Shown: positions 40,161 to 49,408 of the stretch, piece by piece
Numbering within the stretch: the stretch's first letter is position 1
How the letters are laid out: each line of letters begins with the position of its first letter
The notes under the pieces: generated by a model
Told to the model about the DNA's origin: nothing
Database searches by the model: none
What the model saw: the letters and a program-made list of their open reading frames with translations, nothing else
Assembly: GCF_900142975.1 (NCBI RefSeq)
Contig: NZ_LT670848.1
Location: forward strand, 3,472,001 to 3,536,000
From: Salegentibacter salegens
Lineage (GTDB): Bacteria > Bacteroidota > Bacteroidia > Flavobacteriales > Flavobacteriaceae
DNA: 64,000 nucleotides
Direction of reading: 5' to 3'
Position numbers and translations under genes: made by a program

Positions 40161-42587
40161 TTACCTCAATTCAGCTTGAAGTTCTTCTTCAAACCTGTGC
40201 TGAAGCTTTTTCATCATCTTATCTACCTGCTTATCGGTTAGGGTTTTATTTTCATCCTGAAACTTAAAACTCACCGCGTAGCTTTTCTTGCCTTCGGGAA
40301 GATTTTTTCCCTGGTAAACATCAAAAAGATCAACTTCTTTTAAAAGTTTCTTTTCTGTTTTCTGGGCGATTTCCTCAATTTGCTCGTAAGAAATATTATT
40401 ATTCAGCAATAAAGCAAAATCACGTCTAACAGCCGGATATTTAGGAATTGCGCTAAAATTGGTTTTCCTGGTTTTTACTACTTCCAGTAAAGCATCCCAG
40501 TTAATATCGGCATAAAGTACTTCCTGGTCAATGTCAAAATGCTTTAAAACCTTTTTGCGAATTACTCCAAAAGAAACCAAGTTGTTTTTTGCCGAAGAAA
40601 ATATAAGCCCTTCAGAAAATACATCAGATTTAACTGCGGAAGGCTTTAAATTCTCAATCCCAAATCTTTGAAAAATGGACTGAATTATTCCTTTCAATAA
40701 AAAGAAATCTGTTCTGGCTGAAGCTGCATTCCAACGTTCGGCATTTCGGTTTCCACTAATAAAGATTGACAGGTGTTTATTTTCTACGCGACTTCCGCTA
40801 AAATCGTGATAAGTTTTTCCGAATTCAAATAATTTAAGATCGCTGTGCTTTCTGTTAATATTATAACTCACAGATTCCAGCCCAGAATACAACATAGATT
40901 GTCTCAAAACAGATAAATCCTGACTTAACGGATTTAGCATTTTCACATTCTGAGATTCTTTAATTTGCTCGCTTAAATTGGTATAATTAGGGGTGGTTAA
41001 CGAATTTGCCATAGTCTCATAAAAACCCTGTCCCACCAACTGGTTGGCAATTATATTTTGAAGCTTGTAATCTTCAAATTTAGAAGAATTGGCTACCGAA
41101 GCATTCAGCTTTTCACCAAACTTAATATTGTTGTAACCATAAACTCTTAAAATCTCCTCGATCACATCGGCTTCCCGCTGCACATCTACGCGATAAGAAG
41201 GAATGGTGAGCCCCATCCCGGTTTCAGTAACATTGTTTACCCTAATTTCCAGCGAGGCAAGAATAGATTTAATGGTTTCTTCCTGTAGGTTCTCTCCAAT
41301 GAGTTTATTTACCTTATCAAAAGTTAAGAAAACCTGGAAATCTTCAATTTTCTTAGGATAGAGATCATCAATATCGCTGGTTACCTCACCGCCGGCAATT
41401 TCGGTAATTAAAAGTACGGCACGTTTTAAAGCATATTCTGTAATGTTTGGATCAATTCCGCGTTCAAATCTAAAAGAAGCATCGGTGTTTAATCCGTGTC
41501 TTTTTGCTGTTTTTCTAACACTCACTGGGTTAAAATATGCGCTTTCCAGGAAAATCTGGGTTGTAGTCTGGGATACTCCGCTGGTTGCTCCACCAAATAC
41601 ACCGGCGACACAAAGCGGATTATTTGCGTCACAGATCATAAGATCTTCTTCGTGAAGCTCTCTTTCCACATCATCTAAGGTTGTGAATTTTGTTCCTTTT
41701 TCTAATGTCTTTACGTTGATTTCATTCCCGGCAATTTTAGCGGCATCAAATGCGTGTAGCGGTTGCCCAAGCTCGTGCATTACATAATTAGTAGCATCTA
41801 CCACATTATTTTTTGGGCCAAGGCCAATTGCTTTTAATCTATTCTGAAGCCATTTTGGGGATTCTTGAACTTTAAGTCCTGAAATGGTTACCCCGCAATA
41901 TCGTGGTGCAAGCGCTGAATCTTTAACCTGTATCTGAATTTTAAGACTTCTATTATCTACGTGAAAACTACTAACTGATGGCGTAATAAGTTCCAGGTTC
42001 TTGCCTTGTTGAGTATAACCAGCTTTAAGATCCCTGGCAACACCCCAGTGGCTCATAGCATCAGCACGGTTTGGTGTTAGTCCAATTTCAAAAACCTGAT
42101 CGTTTTCTACTTCAAAAATTTCGGCTACGGGAGTTCCGGGAATAAGGTCATCTTTCATCACCATAATTCCTTCGTGGCTTTGGCCAAGACCAAGCTCTTT
42201 TTCAGAACAGATCATTCCGTAACTGGCTTCACCTCTAATCTTTCCCTTCTTGATGGGCCAGGCTTCACCCTTTTCATCATAAAGGGTAGTTCCAATTGTC
42301 GCTACGGGCACTTTTTGTCCTGCGGCAATATTTGGTGCGCCGCAAACAATTTGTACCTGTTCCCCATTACCCAGGTCTATGCTGGTAAGTTGTAATTTAT
42401 CGGCGTTAGGATGACTTTTACATTCCAGTACGTGACCAACTACAATCCCTTCAAGACCACCTTTTACACTTTGAAAACTCTGTAAACCTTCTACCTCGAG
42501 TCCAAGATCGGTGAGTAATTCTCCTGTTGCTTCTGGAGTCTCTGGAAGTTTAATAAATTGCTTAAGCCAGTTATATGAAATTTTCAT
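40161..42587 (-). CDS. pheT: Phenylalanyl-tRNA synthetase beta subunit
   Basis: This 808-residue subunit pairs with PheS to charge tRNA-Phe. An N-terminal tRNA-binding EMAP-like domain (VVGHVLECKSHPNADKLQL) spans about residues 42-150, followed by B3/B4 editing domain (GQPLHAFDAAKI near 265), B5, a catalytic-like core and the C-terminal anticodon-binding FDX-ACB domain (about 715-808, with AIPKYPAVRRDFALLL). The start MKISYNWLKQFIKLP is standard. pheS is not adjacent, which is usual in this phylum. Confidence 0.97.
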   Translation of the reverse strand: MKISYNWLKQFIKLPETPEATGELLTDLGLEVEGLQSFQSVKGGLEGIVVGHVLECKSHPNADKLQLTSIDLGNGEQVQIVCGAPNIAAGQKVPVATIGTTLYDEKGEAWPIKKGKIRGEASYGMICSEKELGLGQSHEGIMVMKDDLIPGTPVAEIFEVENDQVFEIGLTPNRADAMSHWGVARDLKAGYTQQGKNLELITPSVSSFHVDNRSLKIQIQVKDSALAPRYCGVTISGLKVQESPKWLQNRLKAIGLGPKNNVVDATNYVMHELGQPLHAFDAAKIAGNEINVKTLEKGTKFTTLDDVERELHEEDLMICDANNPLCVAGVFGGATSGVSQTTTQIFLESAYFNPVSVRKTAKRHGLNTDASFRFERGIDPNITEYALKRAVLLITEIAGGEVTSDIDDLYPKKIEDFQVFLTFDKVNKLIGENLQEETIKSILASLEIRVNNVTETGMGLTIPSYRVDVQREADVIEEILRVYGYNNIKFGEKLNASVANSSKFEDYKLQNIIANQLVGQGFYETMANSLTTPNYTNLSEQIKESQNVKMLNPLSQDLSVLRQSMLYSGLESVSYNINRKHSDLKLFEFGKTYHDFSGSRVENKHLSIFISGNRNAERWNAASARTDFFLLKGIIQSIFQRFGIENLKPSAVKSDVFSEGLIFSSAKNNLVSFGVIRKKVLKHFDIDQEVLYADINWDALLEVVKTRKTNFSAIPKYPAVRRDFALLLNNNISYEQIEEIAQKTEKKLLKEVDLFDVYQGKNLPEGKKSYAVSFKFQDENKTLTDKQVDKMMKKLQHRFEEELQAELR

Positions 42588-42607
42588 CTCTAAATATTTT
42601 CAGTTGG

Positions 42608-42615
42608 CAAAGATA
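42608..42615 (-). promoter_or_regulatory. Candidate -7 box of pheT
   Basis: TATCTTTG on the minus strand, 20 bases before the start. No TTG at -33 distance is evident. Confidence 0.4.
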
Positions 42616-42729
42616 GTATTACGAATAGTTTTAGCATAATTTCAAATTTTAATTTTACACCTTATTTTAAGTAATTTGGGAATAAAAGAATTGACAAGGA
42701 AATCCATCATATTTTAGAGAATTTCAACC

Positions 42730-44829
42730 TTAACTAATATAATTCCAGATGTTTTTATGCTTTGCCAATTGCCCATAAGTAAACCGAAGTACTTTATTTT
42801 TTTCCAGGGAGAGGCTGGGATCTTCTTTTAAAATTCTCATCGCATGATGTCGTGCCAATTTTAGGATATCGTTATCTTTTACAATATCGGCGATTTTTAA
42901 GTTTAAAACACCGCTTTGTTGGGTTCCCATAATATCGCCAGGGCCACGTAATTTCAAATCAACTTCGGCGATTTCAAAACCATCGTTAGTGGCGGTCATA
43001 GTTTCTAACCGGGTTTTACTGTCGTTTGATAGTTTGTGACCCGTCATTAAAATACAAAAACTCTGTTCGGCGCCACGACCTACACGGCCTCTTAGCTGGT
43101 GAAGTTGAGAAAGCCCAAAACGTTCGGCACTTTCAATAATCATAACACTCGCGTTTGGCACATTCACGCCAACTTCAATAACGGTGGTGGCGACCATAAT
43201 TTGAGTTTCGCCCTTTACAAAACGCTCCATTTCATAATCTTTAGCGTCAGATTTCATCTGGCCGTGAACTATAGAAATTTGTTTATCTGGAAACTCCCGT
43301 GCAATACTTTCATAACCATCCATTAAATCTTTATAATCCATTTTTTCGGACTCCTGGATCAACGGATACACGATATAAACCTGCCGACCTTTTTTTATTT
43401 CATCCCTAATAAATGCAAAAACTTTAAGTCGGTTGCTATCGTAACGATGCACGGTTTTTATAGGTTTTCTGCCGGGAGGTAATTCATCGATTACCGAAAT
43501 ATCTAAATCGCCATAAAGACTCATTGCCAGGGTTCGAGGAATGGGTGTTGCCGTCATCACTAAAATATGTGGTGGCACCTTATTTTTTCGCCATAATTTT
43601 GCCCGTTGTGCTACGCCAAAACGGTGTTGTTCGTCTATAACGGCGAGTCCTAAATTCTTGAATTTCACCTTGTCTTCCAGTAAAGCGTGGGTGCCAATTA
43701 GAATATCTATTTCTCCGTTTTCAAGCTTTTCGTGAATTTCACGTCGCGCTTTTGTTTTTGAAGAACCAGTAAGTAAATAAATACTGGTGTCCAGGTTTTC
43801 ACAAAGTTCTATCAGACCATTATAGTGCTGAATTGCGAGAATTTCGGTGGGCGCCATCAAGCAAGCCTGGAAACCGTTATCTAATGCTATAAACATAGAC
43901 ATTAAGGCGACAATGGTTTTTCCCGAGCCTACATCACCCTGCAGCAAACGGTTCATTTGCGCACCACTTCCTAGATCGGCCCTAATTTCTTTGATTACCC
44001 TTTTTTGCGCGCCGGTAAGTTCAAACGGGAGATGGTTTTTATAGAATTCGCTGAAATTTTGTCCGATTTCTTCAAAAATAAAACCTTTTATTTTTTGCTT
44101 CTGAAGCATATTTTTAATCAGCAATTGCAGCTGAATATAAAAAAGCTCTTCAAATTTTAACCGGAATTGTGCTTTAGCAAGAAGCTCCTGGCTCTGCGGA
44201 AAATGAACATTAAATACCGCTTCTGCCTTTGGGATTAATTTTAATTCAGTAGTTAATTCTTGAGAAAGGGTGTCGTAAAATTTCCCTTTAGTTTCAATAA
44301 AAAGCTGTTGCATCAATTTATTGACTACGCGGTTGGTAATCCCCGATTTTGCGAGTTTTTCAGTTGAAGGATAAATAGGCTGCATGGCAGTGCGCAGTTG
44401 CTTTTTATATTCTTCTACCGATTCCATTTCGGGATGTGGCATACTAAAAAGCCCGTTAAACCAATTGGTTTTACCAAAGATAACATAAGGTGTATTAATC
44501 TTTAAATTCTCCCGAATCCATTTTTGGCCGCGAAACCAAACCAGTTCCATTTTTCCGGTTTCGTCAATAAAATCAGCCACCAAACGTTTGCCCCGTTTTT
44601 GATCTACACTTTTTATATGTGTAATTTTCCCCACCACCTGTACTTCAGCCGAATTTCGCTGTAATTCATTTATTTTATAAAAGCGGGTTTTATCGAGGTA
44701 TCGATTAGGAAAGAAATTCACCAAATCCTGGTAAGTATGAATGCCGAGTTCTTTCCGCAATAGATCGGCGCGGTTTGGGCCGACCCCTTTTAAGTAATCT
44801 ATGGGTGTTTGCAGAATATTAGCGTTCAT
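42730..44829 (-). CDS. recG: ATP-dependent DNA helicase RecG
   Basis: This 699-residue helicase remodels stalled forks and Holliday junctions. An N-terminal wedge/OB domain is followed by the helicase core: Walker A GDVGSGKT (near 300), Walker B DEQHRFG (near 399), motif III MTATPIPRTL, and C-terminal GRVGRG. The start at 44829 gives MNANILQTPIDYLKGVGPNR, as expected. It lies alone, divergent from the M1 aminopeptidase gene with 118 bases between. Confidence 0.96.
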   Translation of the reverse strand: MNANILQTPIDYLKGVGPNRADLLRKELGIHTYQDLVNFFPNRYLDKTRFYKINELQRNSAEVQVVGKITHIKSVDQKRGKRLVADFIDETGKMELVWFRGQKWIRENLKINTPYVIFGKTNWFNGLFSMPHPEMESVEEYKKQLRTAMQPIYPSTEKLAKSGITNRVVNKLMQQLFIETKGKFYDTLSQELTTELKLIPKAEAVFNVHFPQSQELLAKAQFRLKFEELFYIQLQLLIKNMLQKQKIKGFIFEEIGQNFSEFYKNHLPFELTGAQKRVIKEIRADLGSGAQMNRLLQGDVGSGKTIVALMSMFIALDNGFQACLMAPTEILAIQHYNGLIELCENLDTSIYLLTGSSKTKARREIHEKLENGEIDILIGTHALLEDKVKFKNLGLAVIDEQHRFGVAQRAKLWRKNKVPPHILVMTATPIPRTLAMSLYGDLDISVIDELPPGRKPIKTVHRYDSNRLKVFAFIRDEIKKGRQVYIVYPLIQESEKMDYKDLMDGYESIAREFPDKQISIVHGQMKSDAKDYEMERFVKGETQIMVATTVIEVGVNVPNASVMIIESAERFGLSQLHQLRGRVGRGAEQSFCILMTGHKLSNDSKTRLETMTATNDGFEIAEVDLKLRGPGDIMGTQQSGVLNLKIADIVKDNDILKLARHHAMRILKEDPSLSLEKNKVLRFTYGQLAKHKNIWNYIS

Positions 44830-44947
44830 GCAAACGAAGATATTAAAATCAGGTTTTTTAGGCTGGATTTCAACTAAAAATTAAACCTGAAATTTCCCGG
44901 GTTTAAATTTATTCAGTTTTTGTAATTTGCAGGCGTAGTTTTTAATT

Positions 44948-47065
44948 ATGAAATATCCCCTCATCGCCTTCTTTTTTTGTTGCTGCTGGAATACTTATAG
45001 CCAGTCGCCAATAGCTGATTCGCTGGATCAAATTAATAGCATAGATTTTAAAAAGGCTGAAGCCGAAATCCTGGTTCTTCCGCAGGAAGAGCGCGTTTCT
45101 GGCACCGTAAAATATAATTTTGAAATTCTAAGAAGCATCGATTCGTTTTATGTAGATGCGCGAAATATTGATTTAGATGAGGTTTTGCTGAATGGAGAGC
45201 CGGTAACATCTAGAAATACCGGGCAACGTATTTGGATAAAAAATGAAATAAACCCTTCAGAAAACAATTCGTTACAACTAAAATATTTAGTAAAACCAAA
45301 AGAAGCGGTATACTTTATAAATTGGAATATTGCTGATGCTATAAATGCACCAAAACAAATCTGGACGCAGGGACAGGGAAGATATACTTCTAACTGGTTG
45401 CCTTCTTTTGATGATCAGCGAGAAAAAGTAGAATTTGATATTACCTATCATTTTCCGAAGAATTTGGAAGTGATGGCCAACGGGAAACTTTCTGGTACAT
45501 CGGTAAATGATTCTTTAAAAAGATGGGATTTTGATATGCAACAGCCTATGAGTAGTTATTTACTGGCTTTTGCAGCGGCAAATTATGTTGTGGAAGAAAG
45601 CGAATCTACTTCAGGAGTTGCTTTACAATTTTATTTACCAGTTTCTGAAGAAGATAAATTAGAACCTACTTACCGGCATACCAAAACCATTTTTGATTTC
45701 CTGGAAAATGAAATCGGGGTGGCTTATCCGTGGCAAAATTATAAGCAAGCACCGGTACGCGATTTTCTATATTCCGGAATGGAAAATACCGCTGCTACTA
45801 TTTTTGACCACGCTTTTATTACCGATTCGATTGGTTTTAATGACCGAAATTACGTGAGTGTAAATGCACATGAAATGGCTCACCAATGGTTCGGGGATTT
45901 AGTAACCGCAGAAGCTAATAGCGATCACTGGCTGCACGAAGGATTTGCTACTTATTACGCACTACTTGCCGAGCGCGAGATTTTTGGTGACGATTACTAT
46001 TACTGGCAACTTTATGAATCTGGAGAAAAACTTAAGGAATTAAGCGATAACGGAAAAGGTGAGCCGGTTACCAAAGCCGGGGCAACTTCTTTAACCTATT
46101 ATCAAAAAGGAGCTTGGGTGTTGCATATTTTACGCGAGCGAGTGGGAGATGAAGCCTTTAAAAAAGCAGTGAAAAATTATTTAGAACGCTACAAATACAA
46201 AACCGCTACTACCGAGAATTTTATTGCTGAGGTTGAAGCAGCCGCGAATGTTAGCCTTTCCGATTTTATGGCAAAATGGCTAAACCAAACCGCTTTTCAG
46301 GGTTTTGCAGCTTTAAATTCTTTGAAGAATTCAGAATTTATCCAAAATCATTTAAATATTCTGGCACTTCGGGAAACGGCTTTAGAAGAAAAGGAAGAAT
46401 TGTTAAGTGCAGCACTAGATTTCCCGGTAAGCGATTATACCGGGCAGGAGGTAGTCTATCAATTAGAAGGTATAACTTCAGCCATATCTCTAAAACTTTA
46501 TAAAAAAGCATTTGAAACAAACAATATTTACGTTCGCCAGGCTATCGCAACCAGTATGGAGAGAATTCCGCAGGAATTAAAATTAGATTTTGAATCTTTG
46601 CTTAACGATGAATCCTATATTACAAAAGAGGCTGCACTGCTAAAATTATGGATGAATTTCCCCCAGGAGGTTTCCAATTATTTAGATAAAACCAAAGAAA
46701 TTGAAGGTTTTACCAATAAAAATGTGCGAATGCTTTGGCTTACCTTAAACCTGGTAACACCAGCTTATGAGCCAGAAAAACAGGAGGAAACATATAATGA
46801 ACTTTCAGGCTATACCGCTGTACATTTTCCAATTGAAGTAAGGGAAAATGCTTTTGGTTATTTATACCAGATAAATAGTTTTACCAATCAAAATTTGCTA
46901 GACCTTATGCACGGTACACAGCACCCAACTTACCGGTTTAGAAATTATTCCCGACAGTTATTAAACGAGCTCCTTAAAAACGAAGAATATCAGCAAAAAT
47001 TCTTAGCTTTAAAGGATAGTCTTTCTGAAAAAGAACAGGATTATTTGCAAACAAAACTCAATTAA
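44948..47065 (+). CDS. M1-family zinc aminopeptidase, exported
   Basis: This 705-residue protein has a signal peptide (about 1-19). The exopeptidase motif SGMENTA lies near residue 277 and the zinc site is HEMAHQWFGD (His308, Glu309, His312) with Glu331 eighteen residues further. The N-terminal beta domain and C-terminal HEAT-like helical part fit M1 enzymes, which release N-terminal amino acids from peptides. The gene overlaps the next by one base (TAATG at 47063-47067), so it is probably translated together with the patatin-like pair. Confidence 0.95.
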   Translation: MKYPLIAFFFCCCWNTYSQSPIADSLDQINSIDFKKAEAEILVLPQEERVSGTVKYNFEILRSIDSFYVDARNIDLDEVLLNGEPVTSRNTGQRIWIKNEINPSENNSLQLKYLVKPKEAVYFINWNIADAINAPKQIWTQGQGRYTSNWLPSFDDQREKVEFDITYHFPKNLEVMANGKLSGTSVNDSLKRWDFDMQQPMSSYLLAFAAANYVVEESESTSGVALQFYLPVSEEDKLEPTYRHTKTIFDFLENEIGVAYPWQNYKQAPVRDFLYSGMENTAATIFDHAFITDSIGFNDRNYVSVNAHEMAHQWFGDLVTAEANSDHWLHEGFATYYALLAEREIFGDDYYYWQLYESGEKLKELSDNGKGEPVTKAGATSLTYYQKGAWVLHILRERVGDEAFKKAVKNYLERYKYKTATTENFIAEVEAAANVSLSDFMAKWLNQTAFQGFAALNSLKNSEFIQNHLNILALRETALEEKEELLSAALDFPVSDYTGQEVVYQLEGITSAISLKLYKKAFETNNIYVRQAIATSMERIPQELKLDFESLLNDESYITKEAALLKLWMNFPQEVSNYLDKTKEIEGFTNKNVRMLWLTLNLVTPAYEPEKQEETYNELSGYTAVHFPIEVRENAFGYLYQINSFTNQNLLDLMHGTQHPTYRFRNYSRQLLNELLKNEEYQQKFLALKDSLSEKEQDYLQTKLN

Positions 47066-47967
47066 TGCGGGCATTGGTAATATCGGGAGGAGGCAGCAAA
47101 GGCGCTTTTGCCGGTGGAGTTGCCCAGTATTTAATTGAAGAATTAAAACGAGATTATGACCTCTATTTGGGAACTTCTACCGGGAGTTTGCTTATTTCAC
47201 ATCTTGCATTAAATAAGTGCGAAAAGATAAAGGACATTTATACTACTGTAAATCAAAGTAGTATTTTTAGTAACCGCCCTTTTCTTATAAAAAGGCGTCA
47301 CGGCTACGACCAAATTAGCATAAATCACTTAAACGTACTTCTTAATTTTTTTAAAGGCAAAAAGACTTTTGGCGAAAGTAAAAACCTTAAAAAACTTATT
47401 CTAGCCACGTTAACCAAAGAAGAATTTTTGAGCTTACGAGCGGCTACAAAAGATATTGTAGTAACTGTTTCTAATATTTCTTTGAATACGGTTGAATATA
47501 AATCGATTAAAGATTTTGAATACGAAGAATTTTGTGAATGGATCTGGATTTCGTGTAATTACGCGCCTTTTATGAGTCTGGTGCAAAAAAATGGTTGCGA
47601 ATATGCCGATGGTGGCCTTGGGACTATGGTACCAATTGAAGAAGCAATTAAACGCGGAGCCACCCATATTGATGCGATTATTTTACAAACTGAAGCTACT
47701 TTTTATAATAGAATGCCATCTAAAAATGTATTTGGATTAATTACAAATTTGTTTCGGTTTATGCTGGATAGGATCGAATCCCAAAATATTAGAATAGGGA
47801 AATTTGCAGCTGCCAATAAAAATGTAACTATAAATTTTTACTACACGCCTACCGTATTAACTACCAATTCCCTTATTTTTGATGAAAAGCAAATGAAGTC
47901 CTGGTGGAAAAGCGGTTATAAGTTTGCCGAAGAAAAAAGCGAGGAAATTAATCAAATTGAACCTTAA
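47065..47967 (+). CDS. Patatin-like phospholipase, first of tandem pair
   Basis: This 300-residue protein starts MRALVISGGGSKGAFAGG (oxyanion loop), has the nucleophile elbow GTSTGS with Ser38 and catalytic Asp182 in YADGGLG. Such lipid acyl hydrolases use a Ser-Asp dyad. There is no signal peptide, so a cytoplasmic or membrane-associated site is likely. It is similar to the following gene over its whole length. It overlaps the aminopeptidase by one base and the second patatin gene by one base (TAATG both times). Confidence 0.9.
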   Translation: MRALVISGGGSKGAFAGGVAQYLIEELKRDYDLYLGTSTGSLLISHLALNKCEKIKDIYTTVNQSSIFSNRPFLIKRRHGYDQISINHLNVLLNFFKGKKTFGESKNLKKLILATLTKEEFLSLRAATKDIVVTVSNISLNTVEYKSIKDFEYEEFCEWIWISCNYAPFMSLVQKNGCEYADGGLGTMVPIEEAIKRGATHIDAIILQTEATFYNRMPSKNVFGLITNLFRFMLDRIESQNIRIGKFAAANKNVTINFYYTPTVLTTNSLIFDEKQMKSWWKSGYKFAEEKSEEINQIEP

Positions 47968-48890
47968 TGCGTGCACTGGTAATATCTGGCGGGGGTAGTA
48001 AAGGCGCTTTTGCAGGAGGCGTTGCTCAATATTTAATTCAGGAGGAAGGCAAGAAATACGATTTGTTTCTGGGCACTTCAACTGGGAGCTTGCTTATTCC
48101 GCACCTCGCGATGGGAAATATAGATAAGGTTTACGAGATCTACACCAATGTAAACCAGCGCAAGATTTTTAATGTTAATCCTTTTGTGGTCAAACGAAAA
48201 GAAGGTCGGGAATATGTGACCATCAATTACTTTAATATGTTCTGGCAATTTGTGCGAAAAAAAAGGACTTTTGGAGAAAGCCAAAACCTTAGAAAACATA
48301 TAAAACGGAATTTTTCTGAAGAGAATTTTGATCAGCTTAAAAACCAGGTTGAAGATGTAATTGTTACAGTTTCCAATTTGTCTAAAAACCGCGTGGAATA
48401 TAAGTCGATTAACGATTTTTCTTATGAAAATTTTTGCGACTGGATCTGGATTAGTTGTAATTATATTCCGTTTATGAGCCTCGCTAATAAAGACGGATTT
48501 GAATATGCCGATGGCGGACTTGGCTGCGTGGTGCCTATTCGGGAAGCCATAAAACGTGGTGCTACAGAAGTTGATGCGATTATCCTCGAAGCCGAAAATA
48601 TGGAATATAACAAGGTACTGGGAAAAAATCCATTTTCGTTAATGATCAATCTTTTTGGATTTTTACTGGACCAGGTAGAATACCATGATATTGTGGAAGG
48701 AAAACTAGCCGCTTTAAATAAAAAAGTGAAATTGAATACTTATTACACCCCAACTAAACTAACAGAAAACTCACTGGTATTTAATAAAAAATTAATGGGA
48801 GAATGGTGGCAACAAGGTTATGACCATGCCAAAGAAAAACACTTGCAATTTCTGGCAACTAAACGAAAAAGTTTCTTCGGATTGTTTTAA
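47967..48890 (+). CDS. Patatin-like phospholipase, second of tandem pair
   Basis: This 307-residue paralogue shares the first 24 residues almost exactly with its neighbour and the same dyad: Ser38 (GTSTGS) and Asp182 (YADGGLG). It differs mainly in residues about 70-110 and near the C-terminus, which ends with the charged KRKSFFGLF. The tandem duplication keeps the catalytic residues in both copies, which argues for two active enzymes. The gene ends convergent with the small membrane protein gene, overlapping it by four bases at the stops. Confidence 0.9.
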   Translation: MRALVISGGGSKGAFAGGVAQYLIQEEGKKYDLFLGTSTGSLLIPHLAMGNIDKVYEIYTNVNQRKIFNVNPFVVKRKEGREYVTINYFNMFWQFVRKKRTFGESQNLRKHIKRNFSEENFDQLKNQVEDVIVTVSNLSKNRVEYKSINDFSYENFCDWIWISCNYIPFMSLANKDGFEYADGGLGCVVPIREAIKRGATEVDAIILEAENMEYNKVLGKNPFSLMINLFGFLLDQVEYHDIVEGKLAALNKKVKLNTYYTPTKLTENSLVFNKKLMGEWWQQGYDHAKEKHLQFLATKRKSFFGLF

Positions 48891-49408
48891 ATAAAGCGTT
48901 TTACTTCATTTTTTAGGTAAGCTAGAGCAGCCTCAGTAGGAGATTGTTTTTCCATTAAATTTTTTAGAATTATTTCTCTTAATTTATCGGCATCAGTAAC
49001 ACTTTCCTGTTGGTTAGCTTTTCTAATAATACCAATAGTAGCGTTTTTAGCCGTTTTAATATAATCCCAGCATTCAACCGAAAGATAGATTTGCTGGGCG
49101 AGATTGTGTTCAAATTCCTGTTCAATAGTATTAATTAACGCTCGCTCATAAGCTTCTTTATCATCAGAATTTGGCTGTACCCTAAATAAGATTTTTCCGG
49201 GGGAGATGCGTTCTAAAAAGAGCGTCATTCTTTCATAAGCCTGTAATTTTAAAGGAAGCGATGTTTTTTGATTTTCTCTATGCAATAGAAACCGTCTTCT
49301 GTTTTCTTCGTTTTTGTTATAGGAACTAAAAAAATAAAAGGCTACTATACCAACAATTAAAGCCGGTAAAATAGCTAAAAGTATTTGGGAAAGTTCTATC
49401 TGGTTCAT
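48887..49408 (-). CDS. Small membrane-anchored protein (possibly DUF7935)
   Basis: This 173-residue protein has one N-terminal membrane helix (about 7-27) followed by a cytoplasmic coiled, charged region (NRRRFLLHRENQKTSLPLKL and QAYERMTLFLERISP). It resembles the Bacteroidota family I know as DUF7935, of unknown function. Its start overlaps the FMN glutamate-synthase-like gene by ATGA (49405-49408), so it is the second gene of that operon. Confidence 0.7.
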   Translation of the reverse strand: MNQIELSQILLAILPALIVGIVAFYFFSSYNKNEENRRRFLLHRENQKTSLPLKLQAYERMTLFLERISPGKILFRVQPNSDDKEAYERALINTIEQEFEHNLAQQIYLSVECWDYIKTAKNATIGIIRKANQQESVTDADKLREIILKNLMEKQSPTEAALAYLKNEVKRFI

